This document shows positions 34,950-44,020 of a stretch of 64,000 nt of DNA, one piece after another. Numbering within the stretch: position 1 is the first letter of the stretch; each line of letters opens with the position of its first letter. Position numbers and translations under genes: made by a program. Source of the DNA: an uncultured Roseobacter sp. (GTDB taxonomy: Bacteria > Pseudomonadota > Alphaproteobacteria > Rhodobacterales > Rhodobacteraceae); assembly GCF_947493125.1 (NCBI RefSeq), contig NZ_CANLQB010000006.1, positions 124,001-188,000 of the forward strand, in the 5' to 3' direction. The notes under the pieces were generated by a model. The model worked only from the letters and a program-made list of their open reading frames with translations. It did not search any database and was not told the origin of the DNA.

Positions 34950-35896
34950 TCGGCACGATCTCCTATCTGGTGTTCTTCGCGACCACTGCGTCGATCCTCG
35001 CCATCGCGGTGCTGGGGCTGAACCTGCAATGGGGCAACACCGGGCTTTTCAACGGAGGTGTCGTGGCCTTCTTCGGCGCAGGCGCCTACGGCACGCTGAT
35101 CCTGGGCGGCACGCCGCAAGACGGACATCTGGGCGGTTACGGGCTGTTCTACCCGCTCGCACTGCTGGGCGGGATGATCGCCGCCGGCCTCATGGCCTGG
35201 GTCGTCGGGTTGCTGACGCTTCGGTTGAGGCATGACTATCTGGCCATCGCCACCTTTGGTGTTGCCGTGGCCTTCGAGAACCTGATGCGCAACGCCGAAT
35301 GGCTCGCAGGCGGTGCGAAGGGCGTGCGCGGGTTCGAGCGACCCTTGCGCGACGCGTTGGGTGACGGGTTCCTCTACAACATCGCCTTTTTCTTCACCGT
35401 CCTGATCATCCTGATTGCCGTCTATCTCTTCCTCGAGCGCCTCGTCGCGTCGCCCTTTGGCCGCCTGCTGCGCGCGATACGCGAAGACGAGGAGGCCGCC
35501 GCATCGCTTGGGAAAACCCCCAGCCGGATCCGGCTGACGGCCTTCATCACCGGCTCGGTTATTCTCGGCCTCGCTGGCGGGCTTTACGGCACCTTCTATG
35601 CCTTCGTCAGCCCGCAGGATGTGCTGCCGACGCTCACCTTTCAGATCTGGGCGATGCTCATTGTCGGTGGTGCAGGCAACAATCGCGGCGCGGTCTTCGG
35701 GGCCTTCCTGATCTGGGGCGCCTGGACGGCGTCCGGCTGGGCACTGTCGCGGTTCGCGCCTATCGAAGCGCAGCTCTACACCGGGTCGATGCAGTTTGTG
35801 TTGATCGGTGTGGTGATCGTCGGCATGCTGATGTGGCGCCCTCAGGGGCTGCTGCCGGAACGGCTGGTGGTCTCGCAGCGGGGATCAAAAGAATAA
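34946..35896 (+). CDS. Liv-type ABC permease (LivM-like)
   Basis: 316 residues, multiple membrane helices. LNLQWGNTGLFNGGVVAFFGAGAY near the start and LLRAIREDEEAAASLGKTPSRIRLTAF in the cytoplasmic coupling loop define LivM-type permeases. It ends 11 nt before the binding-protein start. Confidence 0.93.
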   Translation: MIGTISYLVFFATTASILAIAVLGLNLQWGNTGLFNGGVVAFFGAGAYGTLILGGTPQDGHLGGYGLFYPLALLGGMIAAGLMAWVVGLLTLRLRHDYLAIATFGVAVAFENLMRNAEWLAGGAKGVRGFERPLRDALGDGFLYNIAFFFTVLIILIAVYLFLERLVASPFGRLLRAIREDEEAAASLGKTPSRIRLTAFITGSVILGLAGGLYGTFYAFVSPQDVLPTLTFQIWAMLIVGGAGNNRGAVFGAFLIWGAWTASGWALSRFAPIEAQLYTGSMQFVLIGVVIVGMLMWRPQGLLPERLVVSQRGSKE

Positions 35897-35907
35897 GGAC
35901 AGGGAGT

Positions 35908-37176
35908 ATGAATATGACATTGCAGAGACATCTTGTGCGCGGGATCGGCGCGGTCTTTGGGCTGATGGTGATTGCGGGTGCAGCGCATGCGCAGGAGTGC
36001 ACCACAAAGATCGGCACGGTGCTGCCCACCTCGGTTGACTGGGGGCGCCCGATTGCCGAGACGGCGCAATTCGCCGTTGATCAGGTCAATGCGGCGGGCG
36101 GGGCGGCAGGCTGCACCATCGAGATGGTGCTGCGCGACACCCAGGTGGACCCGAAAGTCGGTGTCGATGCTGCCAAGGCGCTGGTCGATCTCGAAGGCGT
36201 GAAGGTGCTCTTGGGTGCCGTGTCCTCCGGTGTGTCCATGCCGATCCTCACCTCCGTCACCGTGCCCGGTGGTGTGATGCAGATGTCGTGCTGCTCCTCC
36301 TCGACCGCCTTCACGAACCTGGCCGAAGAGGGCAAGACCGAGGGCCTGTGGTTCCGCACCTTCGCCACCACGGCCGTGCAGTCCGCCATGGGCGCCAAGG
36401 TCGCGCAGGACAAGGGCTATGGCTCCGTGGCGATCCTCTACAAGAACGATGACTGGGGCCAGGACATGGCGCGCCTGATCGCGGCTGACTTCGAGGCTGT
36501 GGGCGTCGCCGTCACGGCCTCCGTTGCCATCAACGACGGCCAGCCCTCCTATCGCGCCGAGGTGACCGAGGCACTCGGCACACAGCCCGATGCGCTCTAT
36601 CTCGCGCTTTATCCGGCTGAGGGCACAGCCGCCGTCCGCGAGTGGATTTCACTGGGCGGGACGCAGAAGATGATCCTGGCCAATTCGCTCAAATCCGACG
36701 AGTTCCGCGAAAATGTCGGCCTGCAGTACCTCGGCGAGACCGTCGGAACCGACACCGCGTCGCCGCGCTCCGAGAGCGCTGATGCCTTCCGCACGGCCTA
36801 TGTCGAGCGATTCGAGAGCGAGCCCAACGGCCCCGGCCTTGGAAACAGCTATGACGCCACCATGATCGCGCTGCTGGCGATGGAAGCGGCGGGCAAGGAC
36901 GCCACGGGCGCTGATATCGCCGCCGCCGTGAGCAAGGTCACCGACCCCAACGGCACGGCGGTGACTGCGGATACGGCAGGCTTCACAAAGGCGAAGGACA
37001 TCCTCGCAGGCGGTGGGACGGTGATGTATCAGGGCGCGACAGGCAATGTGCGCTTCGATGCAAATGGCGATGTCTCCGCCCCCGCGGTGATCTGGGCCTT
37101 TACCGAGAGCGGCACCGAAGAGGTCGAATATCTGTCTCTCGAAGACGTTGACAGTTTCATTGCGTCGCTGAACTGA
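35908..37176 (+). CDS. Periplasmic substrate-binding protein of the Liv-type transporter
   Basis: 422 residues from the ATG at 35908, after AGGGAGT. The signal peptide ends near AGAAHAQ. The mature domain (KIGTVLPTSVDWGRPIAETAQFAVDQVNAAGG) is the LivK/AmiC-type fold. The specificity is not readable, but genes for imine-handling (RidA) and aldo/keto reduction in the locus suggest an amino- or keto-compound rather than leucine. It is the last gene of the operon. Confidence 0.92.
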   Translation: MNMTLQRHLVRGIGAVFGLMVIAGAAHAQECTTKIGTVLPTSVDWGRPIAETAQFAVDQVNAAGGAAGCTIEMVLRDTQVDPKVGVDAAKALVDLEGVKVLLGAVSSGVSMPILTSVTVPGGVMQMSCCSSSTAFTNLAEEGKTEGLWFRTFATTAVQSAMGAKVAQDKGYGSVAILYKNDDWGQDMARLIAADFEAVGVAVTASVAINDGQPSYRAEVTEALGTQPDALYLALYPAEGTAAVREWISLGGTQKMILANSLKSDEFRENVGLQYLGETVGTDTASPRSESADAFRTAYVERFESEPNGPGLGNSYDATMIALLAMEAAGKDATGADIAAAVSKVTDPNGTAVTADTAGFTKAKDILAGGGTVMYQGATGNVRFDANGDVSAPAVIWAFTESGTEEVEYLSLEDVDSFIASLN

Positions 37177-37750
37177 GCGGTGATCAGCAGCAGCCCAACG
37201 GCCTGTCCCTTCGGGTCGGTGGGCCGCTGCGGCACGTCTGGTTGTGTGGCTCGAGGGGAGTGTCGGCCAATGAGGTTCTGCCTCACCCCGGGAGACATAC
37301 CCGTTGCCGCCTTGGCCTCAGTGTTTCTGAAAAGGGCGGCACAGGTTCTGGTGCTTAACGTTGGCCAATCTCCGGCAGGGTCGTTCCTCCGGATACTGCG
37401 CGTCGTCTTTGCTGCGTTTTGGCGTGATCGGCGTACGCAGAAATATATTGATCGTCATGGCAATGCCTTGAACGATGGATCAGAGGCCTGTCCAGGGCGG
37501 CGTCCGCAAATACTCACTGGCTTTGCCATATTATCGCGCACTCGACGGTGGTCTCTCAAAGCATTCGCTTCCAAGTCGCACACAGCGTCGTCCGTTTCAG
37601 TTTCCGGAGCAGATGACTGGCACGGCGGGGTTTTCACTGTGCCGTCCTTAGATGAGGTGTCTTCGGCACTTCCCTGCCGCTCGGACGCGGCGGTGCGGGT
37701 CCATGGCCAACGCATGCTCCCGGATCAAGCCGTTCACTGCCTCGCGAAGA
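37177..37750. other. Gene-free interval with one hairpin
   Basis: No supported gene. A hairpin with one mismatch, GCAGCAGCCCA (37187-37197) against TGGGCCGCTGC (37220-37230), lies just past the transporter operon and may terminate it, though there is no T tract. Beyond that I see nothing. Confidence 0.45.
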
Positions 37751-38266
37751 TCAGTAGGTCGTCGCTGCGCGCGCCGCCTGATCGTATTGCCCCGACATCA
37801 GGCGCAGGAGCGAGGCGGCGTGGCTCACCTGCTCGGGCTCCAGCCCCAGCTCGCCCACAGCGCGCAGCAGCAAGCCTTCGCGGATCTCGCGATACCGCAC
37901 ACAGGTCTGCGCGCCCTTTTCGGTGGCTGCGACGGTCTTTTCCTTGCCTTGCCGGCCATCCTTGACCAGACCCGCCTTGATCAGCTTTTTCACCGCATAG
38001 TTGACCGTATGCGTGTCCTCGACGTTTAAGACGAGGCAGATGTCGGCGAGCTTTTTGGGCCGATCCCGGTGATAGACCGAATGCAGCACCAGCACGTCGA
38101 GCGCGCCGAGTTCGGGATAGCCTGCCATGGCGATCGCGCGCACCATCCAGCGGTGAAAGGCGTTGTTGGCCAGCGTCAGACCGAACTCCAATTCGGAGAT
38201 TTCGGCAAACGACCCGGCAGCAAGATGCGCGGAGGAGACGACGGGGCCCAGAAATCCATCAGACAT
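37751..38266 (-). CDS. MarR-type winged-helix regulator
   Basis: 171 residues. The winged helix is seen in GYPELGALDVLVLHSVYHRDRPKKLADICLVLNVEDTHTVNYAVKKLIKAGLVKD, with the wing GRQGKEKTVAATEKG. It is divergent from the TRAP-pxp operon. A perfect inverted repeat at 38296-38312 lies between them, so it probably controls that operon in response to the substrate. Confidence 0.88.
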   Translation of the reverse strand: MSDGFLGPVVSSAHLAAGSFAEISELEFGLTLANNAFHRWMVRAIAMAGYPELGALDVLVLHSVYHRDRPKKLADICLVLNVEDTHTVNYAVKKLIKAGLVKDGRQGKEKTVAATEKGAQTCVRYREIREGLLLRAVGELGLEPEQVSHAASLLRLMSGQYDQAARAATTY

Positions 38267-38295
38267 ATCCGAATTCTCCGCAACGCAGACATTTT

Positions 38296-38312
38296 GTCAA
38301 CATTTTGTTGAC
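38296..38312. promoter_or_regulatory. Perfect inverted repeat, probable MarR-type operator
   Basis: GTCAACATTTTGTTGAC: two perfect 7-bp arms around TTT. It lies 30 nt upstream of the regulator start and about 140 nt before the TRAP binding-protein gene. Confidence 0.65.
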
Positions 38313-38449
38313 GTGTTGTAAAAGTTTGTCAGTATTGACGCTAGGGAATCATCGCGCAACGGTGCTGGCTGTCCGCGAGATGGATTGCCCGTGTGACAGA
38401 GGCCAACCTCTGCGCGCGGAACAACAGACGACCAACAAGGGAAAATCAC

Positions 38450-39430
38450 ATGACATTCACAAGAGCACTGATGGCCGGGACGGCCACGCTGGCACTGAGC
38501 GCAGGCGCGGGCCTGGCGGCGGAGAAATGGGACATGCCGATGGCGTATTCGGCGTCGAACTTCCATTCGGAGAACGGCGTCGCCTTTGCCGAATGTGTCG
38601 GCGCAGGGACCAACGGCGAGATCACCATCGAAGTGCACCCGGGCGGCTCGCTTTTCGCAGGCGCGGATATCAAGCGCGCGATCCAGACCGGCCAAGTGCA
38701 GATCGGCGAGCGGTTGCTCTCCGGCCACCAGAACGAAAGCGCGGTCTTCGGGTTTGACTCCGTCCCTTTCCTCGCGCCCTCTTTTGAGGACAGCGAGAAG
38801 CTTTATGAAGCGGCGAAACCGCAGATCGAGGCACTGCTTGATGAGCAGAATCTCGAGCTGCTCTATGCCGTGCCATGGCCGCCGCAGGGCCTCTACTTCA
38901 AGAAAGAAGTGAACAGCGTGGCGGATATGGCGGGCATCAAGTTCCGCTCCTACAACAACACCACGAGCCGTCTGGCGGAGCTGACGGGCATGTTGCCGGT
39001 GACCGTGGAGGCGGCTGAGATCAGCCAGGCCTTTGCGACGGGCGTGGCGGAGTCGATGGTGTCCTCAGGGGCGACCGGCTATGACCGCAAGGTCTGGGAG
39101 AGCCTCACGCATTTCTACGAAGTCGACGCCTGGCTGCCGCGCAACTATGTGATGGTCAATCAGCACGTCTGGGCGGATGTGTCGGACGCCAACAAGGAGG
39201 CGATCCGCACCTGTGCCGCCGAGGCTGAGGCGCGCGGACTGCAGGCCTCCAAGGACTACACACAGTTCACCATGGACGGGCTGGCCGAGGGCGGCATGAC
39301 CGTGCAACCGGCGGGTGACACCCTGATGGGCGAGCTGCGCGAGATCGGGGCCACCATGACCGCCGAGTGGCTGGAAGCGGCAGGTGAAGAGGGTGCGGCC
39401 CTCGTCGATGCCTTCAAAGCCGCGCAGTAA
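38450..39430 (+). CDS. TRAP transporter solute-binding protein (DctP family)
   Basis: 326 residues from the ATG at 38450, after AAGGGA. Signal peptide to about LSAGAGLAAEK. DctP features include GADIKRAIQTGQVQIGE and GIKFRSYNNTTSRLAELTGMLPVTVEAAEISQAFATGVAE, with the Arg that clamps carboxylate ligands. With the pxp genes downstream I infer 5-oxoproline (pyroglutamate) or a related carboxylate as ligand. Confidence 0.92.
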   Translation: MTFTRALMAGTATLALSAGAGLAAEKWDMPMAYSASNFHSENGVAFAECVGAGTNGEITIEVHPGGSLFAGADIKRAIQTGQVQIGERLLSGHQNESAVFGFDSVPFLAPSFEDSEKLYEAAKPQIEALLDEQNLELLYAVPWPPQGLYFKKEVNSVADMAGIKFRSYNNTTSRLAELTGMLPVTVEAAEISQAFATGVAESMVSSGATGYDRKVWESLTHFYEVDAWLPRNYVMVNQHVWADVSDANKEAIRTCAAEAEARGLQASKDYTQFTMDGLAEGGMTVQPAGDTLMGELREIGATMTAEWLEAAGEEGAALVDAFKAAQ

Positions 39431-39439
39431 GCGATCTTC

Positions 39440-39462
39440 GGGCGGTGCATGACGCACCGCCC
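39440..39462 (+). terminator. Intercistronic hairpin after dctP
   Basis: A perfect 9-bp stem, GGGCGGTGC/GCACCGCCC with loop ATGAC, then GTCTTTCT. It lies between dctP and dctQ. Such hairpins often raise binding-protein mRNA over the membrane subunits by partial termination or 3' protection. Confidence 0.6.
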
Positions 39463-39492
39463 GTCTTTCTGACAGCGTGAGAGGGTGGGCCC

Positions 39493-40017
39493 GTGACTGC
39501 GATCCGCAAGACGCTTGATTTTCTGTATCTGGCCTCCGGGGTGGCGGCGGCGCTCTGCCTGATCGCCATTCTGGGGCTGATCGTGGCGCAGATGGTGGCG
39601 CGCTGGACCGGTGAGATTTTCCCCGGCGCGCCGGATTACGCAGGCTACGCCATGGCGGCAGCGAGTTTTCTTGCCTTCGCCAATGCGCTGAACCGCGGGG
39701 CGCATATTCGCGTGTCGATCCTGCTGAATGCGGTTACTTCGAAAACCCGTCGGGTGCTGGAGATCTGGTGCTTCGCCATCGCCGCGGCGGTGGCGTGGTA
39801 CTTCACCTACTACGCCTATTGGTTCGTTTATTGGTCGTGGAAGTTCAACGAGGTGAGCCAGGGGCAGGACGCCACGGCGTTGTGGATTCCCCAGTCGGTC
39901 ATGGTGATCGGCGGCGGGTTGATGGCGATTGCGCTCACGGACAACCTGTTTGCCGTGATCTTCAAGGGCGAGCACCGGATCGTCCGCGAGACGGTCGACG
40001 AGAGCTTCGAGGCCTGA
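39493..40017 (+). CDS. TRAP transporter small permease (DctQ family)
   Basis: 174 residues from a GTG start (39493). Four hydrophobic helices with the DctQ pattern YAGYAMAAASFLAFANALNRGAHIRVSILLN. It partners with the DctM subunit, which begins 5 nt after its stop. Confidence 0.9.
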   Translation: MTAIRKTLDFLYLASGVAAALCLIAILGLIVAQMVARWTGEIFPGAPDYAGYAMAAASFLAFANALNRGAHIRVSILLNAVTSKTRRVLEIWCFAIAAAVAWYFTYYAYWFVYWSWKFNEVSQGQDATALWIPQSVMVIGGGLMAIALTDNLFAVIFKGEHRIVRETVDESFEA

Positions 40018-40021
40018 TGTC

Positions 40022-41329
40022 ATGACCGAGCTCTACGCGATTATTCTCTTTCTCGTTGTTCTCTTCCTGCTGCTGGGCACCGGCGTCTGGGTCGGCCTTG
40101 CGTTGATGGGCGTGGCCTGGGTGGGGATGGAGCTGTTCACCACGCGGCCTGTAGGCGACACGATGATCACCACGATCTGGGCGTCCTCGTCGAGCTGGAC
40201 GCTCACCGCGCTGCCGCTGTTCATCTGGATGGGGGAAATTCTCTATCGCACACGGCTCTCTGAGGACATGTTCAAGGGCCTGTCACCCTGGCTTGCGCGG
40301 ATGCCCGGTGGTCTGGTGCATACGAATATCGTCTCCTGCACGATCTTTGCCGCTGTCTCGGGGTCGTCCGCGGCGACGCTGACCACGGTGGGCAAGATGG
40401 CCATCCCGGAGCTGCGGGCGCGGGAGTATCCCGAGAAGATGGTGATCGGCACGCTGGCCGGCGCCGCGACGCTGGGGCTGATGATCCCGCCGTCGATTGC
40501 GCTGATTGTCTATGGCGTGACAGTGAATGAATCGATCACCAAACTCTTCTTTGCCGGAGTCTTTCCGGGGTTGATCCTCGCGGCGATGTTCATGGCCTAT
40601 GTGGCCATCGTCTCCAAGGTTTCGCCCTCTTGGAACCCGAAGATGGATACGGGGCTGAACTTCGGCGAGAAGCTGCGAAACTCGCGGTTCCTGTTGCCGG
40701 TGTTGGTGCTGATCACGGTGGTGATCGGGTCTATGTACGGCGGCTATGCCACGGCGACCGAGGCGGCGGCGATTGGGGTGATCGGCGCGCTGGCGCTGGC
40801 AGCAGCGCAGGGGTCCCTGACGCCCACGTCGTTCCGCGCGAGCCTGATGGGAGCCATGCGCACCTCCGCCATGATCGCGCTGATCCTCGCGGGCGCGGCC
40901 TTCCTGAAGCTGTCGATGGGCTTCACCGGCCTGCCCCGCGCGCTGGCCGACAATATCGCGGCGATGGAGCTGGGGCGGTTCGAGCTGCTGATGGCGCTGC
41001 TGGTCTTCTACATCATCCTCGGCATGTTCCTCGACGGGATTTCAGCGGTGGTTCTGACCATGGCCATTGTGGAGCCGATGGTGCGCGAGGCGGGTATCGA
41101 CCTCATCTGGTTCGGCATCTTCGTCGTGGTCGTGGTCGAGATGGCGCAGATCACCCCGCCCATCGGCTTCAACCTCTTCGTCCTGCAGGGCATGACCCGG
41201 CACGAGATGGGCTACATCACCCGCGCTGCGCTGCCGATGTTCCTGATCATGGTGCTCATGGTCTTCGTGCTGATCTGGTTCCCGGGGATTGCCACATGGC
41301 TGCCGGACAATATCCGAAACACACCGTAG
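40022..41329 (+). CDS. TRAP transporter large permease (DctM family)
   Basis: 435 residues with about twelve membrane segments. Typical DctM segments: TALPLFIWMGEILYRTRLSEDMFKGLSPWLARMPGGLVHTNI, GSSAATLTTVGKMAIPEL and the PPIGFNLFVLQG motif. It is the sodium-coupled channel subunit. Its stop is directly followed by the ATG of the next gene. Confidence 0.94.
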   Translation: MTELYAIILFLVVLFLLLGTGVWVGLALMGVAWVGMELFTTRPVGDTMITTIWASSSSWTLTALPLFIWMGEILYRTRLSEDMFKGLSPWLARMPGGLVHTNIVSCTIFAAVSGSSAATLTTVGKMAIPELRAREYPEKMVIGTLAGAATLGLMIPPSIALIVYGVTVNESITKLFFAGVFPGLILAAMFMAYVAIVSKVSPSWNPKMDTGLNFGEKLRNSRFLLPVLVLITVVIGSMYGGYATATEAAAIGVIGALALAAAQGSLTPTSFRASLMGAMRTSAMIALILAGAAFLKLSMGFTGLPRALADNIAAMELGRFELLMALLVFYIILGMFLDGISAVVLTMAIVEPMVREAGIDLIWFGIFVVVVVEMAQITPPIGFNLFVLQGMTRHEMGYITRAALPMFLIMVLMVFVLIWFPGIATWLPDNIRNTP

Positions 41330-42256
41330 ATGATCTGGGCCTTAAGCCTATGCGCAACTTACTCTCGTACCCTCTTGATCCTTGGCCTGTTGGCCGGAGT
41401 GGGCCTGCCAGGGCTTGCTGCGGGTATGGCGCCGTGGCTGCCCGAGATGGTCGCCATCCTGCTGGTGATCACCGCCTTCAGGATCGGGCATCGCGCGGCT
41501 TTTGGCGCGCTGAGCGATCTGCGGTGGAGCCTTCCTGCCGTGTTGGTCCTGCAGCTCTTGGTGCCGCTGGCCGTTGCCGGGCTCGGGCATCTGGCGGGGC
41601 TTGGCGGCACACCGCTGGCCTTGGCGCTGGTGCTGGCCTGCGCCGCACCGACGATCGCGGGCGGGGCATCGCTGGCGATCATCCTGCGGCAGGATCCGGG
41701 GCGGATGATGCAGTTTCTGGTGCTGGGGACAGCACTCTTTCCGCTAACGCTCCTGCCAGTGCTGGTGGCGGTGCCCGTGGTGGTCGACGTGCCTGTCCTG
41801 CTCGGCGTCGGCCTGCGCGCGCTGTTTATCATCCTGGGTGCGGCGGGTCTCGGGTTCGTGTTGCGGCGCTGGCTCCTACCGGTGGCAGCCCCAGAGCAGA
41901 TCAAAGCGATGGATGGGGCGTCGGTGTTGTTCTTTGCGGTGATCGTCGTGGGGCTGATGTCTGCCCTCGGCCCCGTGCTGCGGAGCGATCCTATGTCCGC
42001 GATGCTCTGGGCGGCCGCGGCGTTCGGGCTCTCGTTCGGGCTGCAACTGGTGGCGCTGTTGATCCTGCGGGGCACGGGCCTGGCGCATGTGAGCGGGCCC
42101 CTGGCGCTTGCGGCCGGCAATCGCAACATCGCGCTGTTTCTCGTCACGCTGCCGCCCGAGGTCATGGCGCCGGTGATGATCTTCGTCGCGTGCTGGCAGC
42201 TGCCCATGTATCTCACGCCGATCCTGCTGCCGCCGCTCTATCGACTGGCACCTTGA
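41330..42256 (+). CDS. SBF/bile acid:sodium symporter-like membrane protein
   Basis: 308 residues, about nine to ten hydrophobic helices. The core resembles the SBF-like/BART superfamily (LLVITAFRIGHRAAFGAL, CAAPTIAGGASLAIILRQDPGRMMQFLVLGTALFPLT, GPLALAAGNRNIALFLVTLP). It starts on the base after the dctM stop and lies 1 nt before pxpB. It may be a second uptake or export route for the same compound; the substrate is not known. Confidence 0.78.
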   Translation: MIWALSLCATYSRTLLILGLLAGVGLPGLAAGMAPWLPEMVAILLVITAFRIGHRAAFGALSDLRWSLPAVLVLQLLVPLAVAGLGHLAGLGGTPLALALVLACAAPTIAGGASLAIILRQDPGRMMQFLVLGTALFPLTLLPVLVAVPVVVDVPVLLGVGLRALFIILGAAGLGFVLRRWLLPVAAPEQIKAMDGASVLFFAVIVVGLMSALGPVLRSDPMSAMLWAAAAFGLSFGLQLVALLILRGTGLAHVSGPLALAAGNRNIALFLVTLPPEVMAPVMIFVACWQLPMYLTPILLPPLYRLAP

Positions 42257-42257
42257 G

Positions 42258-42989
42258 ATGAGCGGCGCCCCCACCATCGCCCGAGTGGGCCTGACCGGTC
42301 TGCTGGTCAGCTTCGGCAGCGCCATGAGCGAGCCTGCCAACCGCGCCGCCCTCGCCTTCCGCACCGCTGTCGAGGCCGAAGACTGGCCGGAGGTCAGCGA
42401 AACGATGATGACGCTCGTCTCGGTCTTCGTGGCCGTCGATCTGGTCACCGTGCCCACCGAAGATATCGAGACGCGGCTGCAGGATCTGCTCGGACGACAG
42501 GACTGGTACGCAGCCCCCCTGCCCGGCGGGCGCACCCTCTGGCATGTGCCGACGGTCTACGGAACGGACCTCGCGCCGCAACTGGAGGAGGCGGCAGAGG
42601 TCGCGGGCCTCGACCCAGATGAGGCGATCCGGCAGCTGTCCAACGCGCGGGTGCGTGTACTGACGCTGGGCTTCGCGCCGGGCCAGCCGTACCTGGGTGA
42701 ACTGCCCGAGGTCTGGGATATTCCACGCCAGCAGGGGTTGACCAAGAGCGTGCCGGGCGGCGCGCTGGTGACCGCGATCCGACAGCTCATCATCTTCACC
42801 GGGCCGACACCGACGGGGTGGCGGCATGTGGGTCAGACGGCATTTCGCAATTTCAATCAACAGGCGGAGGCCCCTTTTGCGCTTTCGCCCGGGGATGAGC
42901 TGGTCTTTCCAGCCATCGGGCGGGCCGAGTTCGACCAACTTTCGGCCAGCGAGAGCTATGGCGCCGCAGACCGCGAGGCTCTGCCATGA
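42258..42989 (+). CDS. pxpB: PxpB, 5-oxoprolinase subunit B (KipI-like)
   Basis: 243 residues. Carboxyltransferase-domain-1 pattern (LGFAPGQPYLGELPEVWDIPRQ) as in PxpB/KipI and allophanate hydrolase subunit 1. With PxpC and PxpA it forms the prokaryotic ATP-dependent 5-oxoprolinase that converts 5-oxoproline to glutamate. The usual GFAPGFAYL is changed to GFAPGQPYL and the VPAGSVGIAG region is diverged, so a related cyclic substrate is possible. Overlaps pxpC as ATGA. Confidence 0.88.
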   Translation: MSGAPTIARVGLTGLLVSFGSAMSEPANRAALAFRTAVEAEDWPEVSETMMTLVSVFVAVDLVTVPTEDIETRLQDLLGRQDWYAAPLPGGRTLWHVPTVYGTDLAPQLEEAAEVAGLDPDEAIRQLSNARVRVLTLGFAPGQPYLGELPEVWDIPRQQGLTKSVPGGALVTAIRQLIIFTGPTPTGWRHVGQTAFRNFNQQAEAPFALSPGDELVFPAIGRAEFDQLSASESYGAADREALP

Positions 42990-44020
42990 GCGGCACGATG
43001 AACATCCTGAGCGCCGGGCCCGCGCTGAGCCTGCAGGACCTCGGACGCAGCGGTTATCTGGCCAAGGGGCTGACGCGCGGCGGGGCAGCGGACCTGCGCG
43101 CCCTGCATGAAGGTGCGGCGCTGCTGGGGCAAACTGCCGACCGTACAGCTGTCGAGATGATGGGTTTCGGCGGTACCTTCGAGACAGACGCCGATACGGT
43201 GGTTGCGCTCACCGGCGCCGAGATGATGGCAACGCTGGATGGCGCGCCGCTGATCTGGAATGCGAGCCATGCGCTGCCCGCGGGTGCCAAACTGGTCATC
43301 GGTGGGGTCCGCACGGGCACCTACGGGTATCTGCATGTGGCGGGCGGTTTTGACACGCCGATCAATATGTGCGGACGGTCGGCGCATCTGACCGCCGGCA
43401 TTGGCGCGTTGCTGCAGGCCGGTGACAGCCTGCCCATCACTGCCGGTCATGCTCGCCCCGGTCTGCTGCTCGTACCAGAGACCCGTTTGGCCGGAGGGGA
43501 TATCCGCATGGTCCCGTCTTTCCAGTCCGCTCTCTTTTCTGAAGAGACGCGGGCCCGCTTCTGCGACACGCGCTTCCGGCGAGATCCACGGGCCAACCGT
43601 CAGGGCGTCCGGCTGGACATGGAAGGCGACGGCTTTCACGCCGACGGCGGCCTCAGCATTGTGTCCGAGGTCATCACACCCGGCGACATACAGGTCACCG
43701 GGGACGGTGCGCCTTATGTGCTCATGTGTGAAAGCCAGACCACCGGCGGCTATCCTCGTATCGGGACAGTGATCCCCTCCGATCTGCCGAAAGTGGCACA
43801 GGCGCCCGTGGGGGCGGAGCTGCGCTTCGAGCTCATCTCGCTGGAGGACGCCATCGCGATCGAGACCCGTGCCCGCGCGGAGATCAAATCCCTGCCCTCC
43901 CGCGTCACACCCCTGGTGCGCGACCCGCATGACATCGCCGATTTGCTCAGCTACCAACTGGTGAGCGGCGTCATATCCGCCACCGCCGACCCCTTTGACA
44001 CTATGGGAGACACCACATGA
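42986..44020 (+). CDS. pxpC: PxpC, 5-oxoprolinase subunit C (KipA-like)
   Basis: 344 residues. The carboxyltransferase domain 2 pattern is clear: SLQDLGRSGYLAKGLTRGGAAD at the start and ESQTTGGYPRIGTVIPSDLPKVAQ near the end. Forms a complex with PxpB. Coupled by ATGA overlaps to both pxpB and pxpA. Confidence 0.93.
   Translation: MSGTMNILSAGPALSLQDLGRSGYLAKGLTRGGAADLRALHEGAALLGQTADRTAVEMMGFGGTFETDADTVVALTGAEMMATLDGAPLIWNASHALPAGAKLVIGGVRTGTYGYLHVAGGFDTPINMCGRSAHLTAGIGALLQAGDSLPITAGHARPGLLLVPETRLAGGDIRMVPSFQSALFSEETRARFCDTRFRRDPRANRQGVRLDMEGDGFHADGGLSIVSEVITPGDIQVTGDGAPYVLMCESQTTGGYPRIGTVIPSDLPKVAQAPVGAELRFELISLEDAIAIETRARAEIKSLPSRVTPLVRDPHDIADLLSYQLVSGVISATADPFDTMGDTT

Noticed and set aside
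37180-37965. Plus-strand 261-codon frame after the Liv operon
   Set aside because: It overlaps the MarR-type gene on the other strand, has no recognisable domain and no ribosome site.
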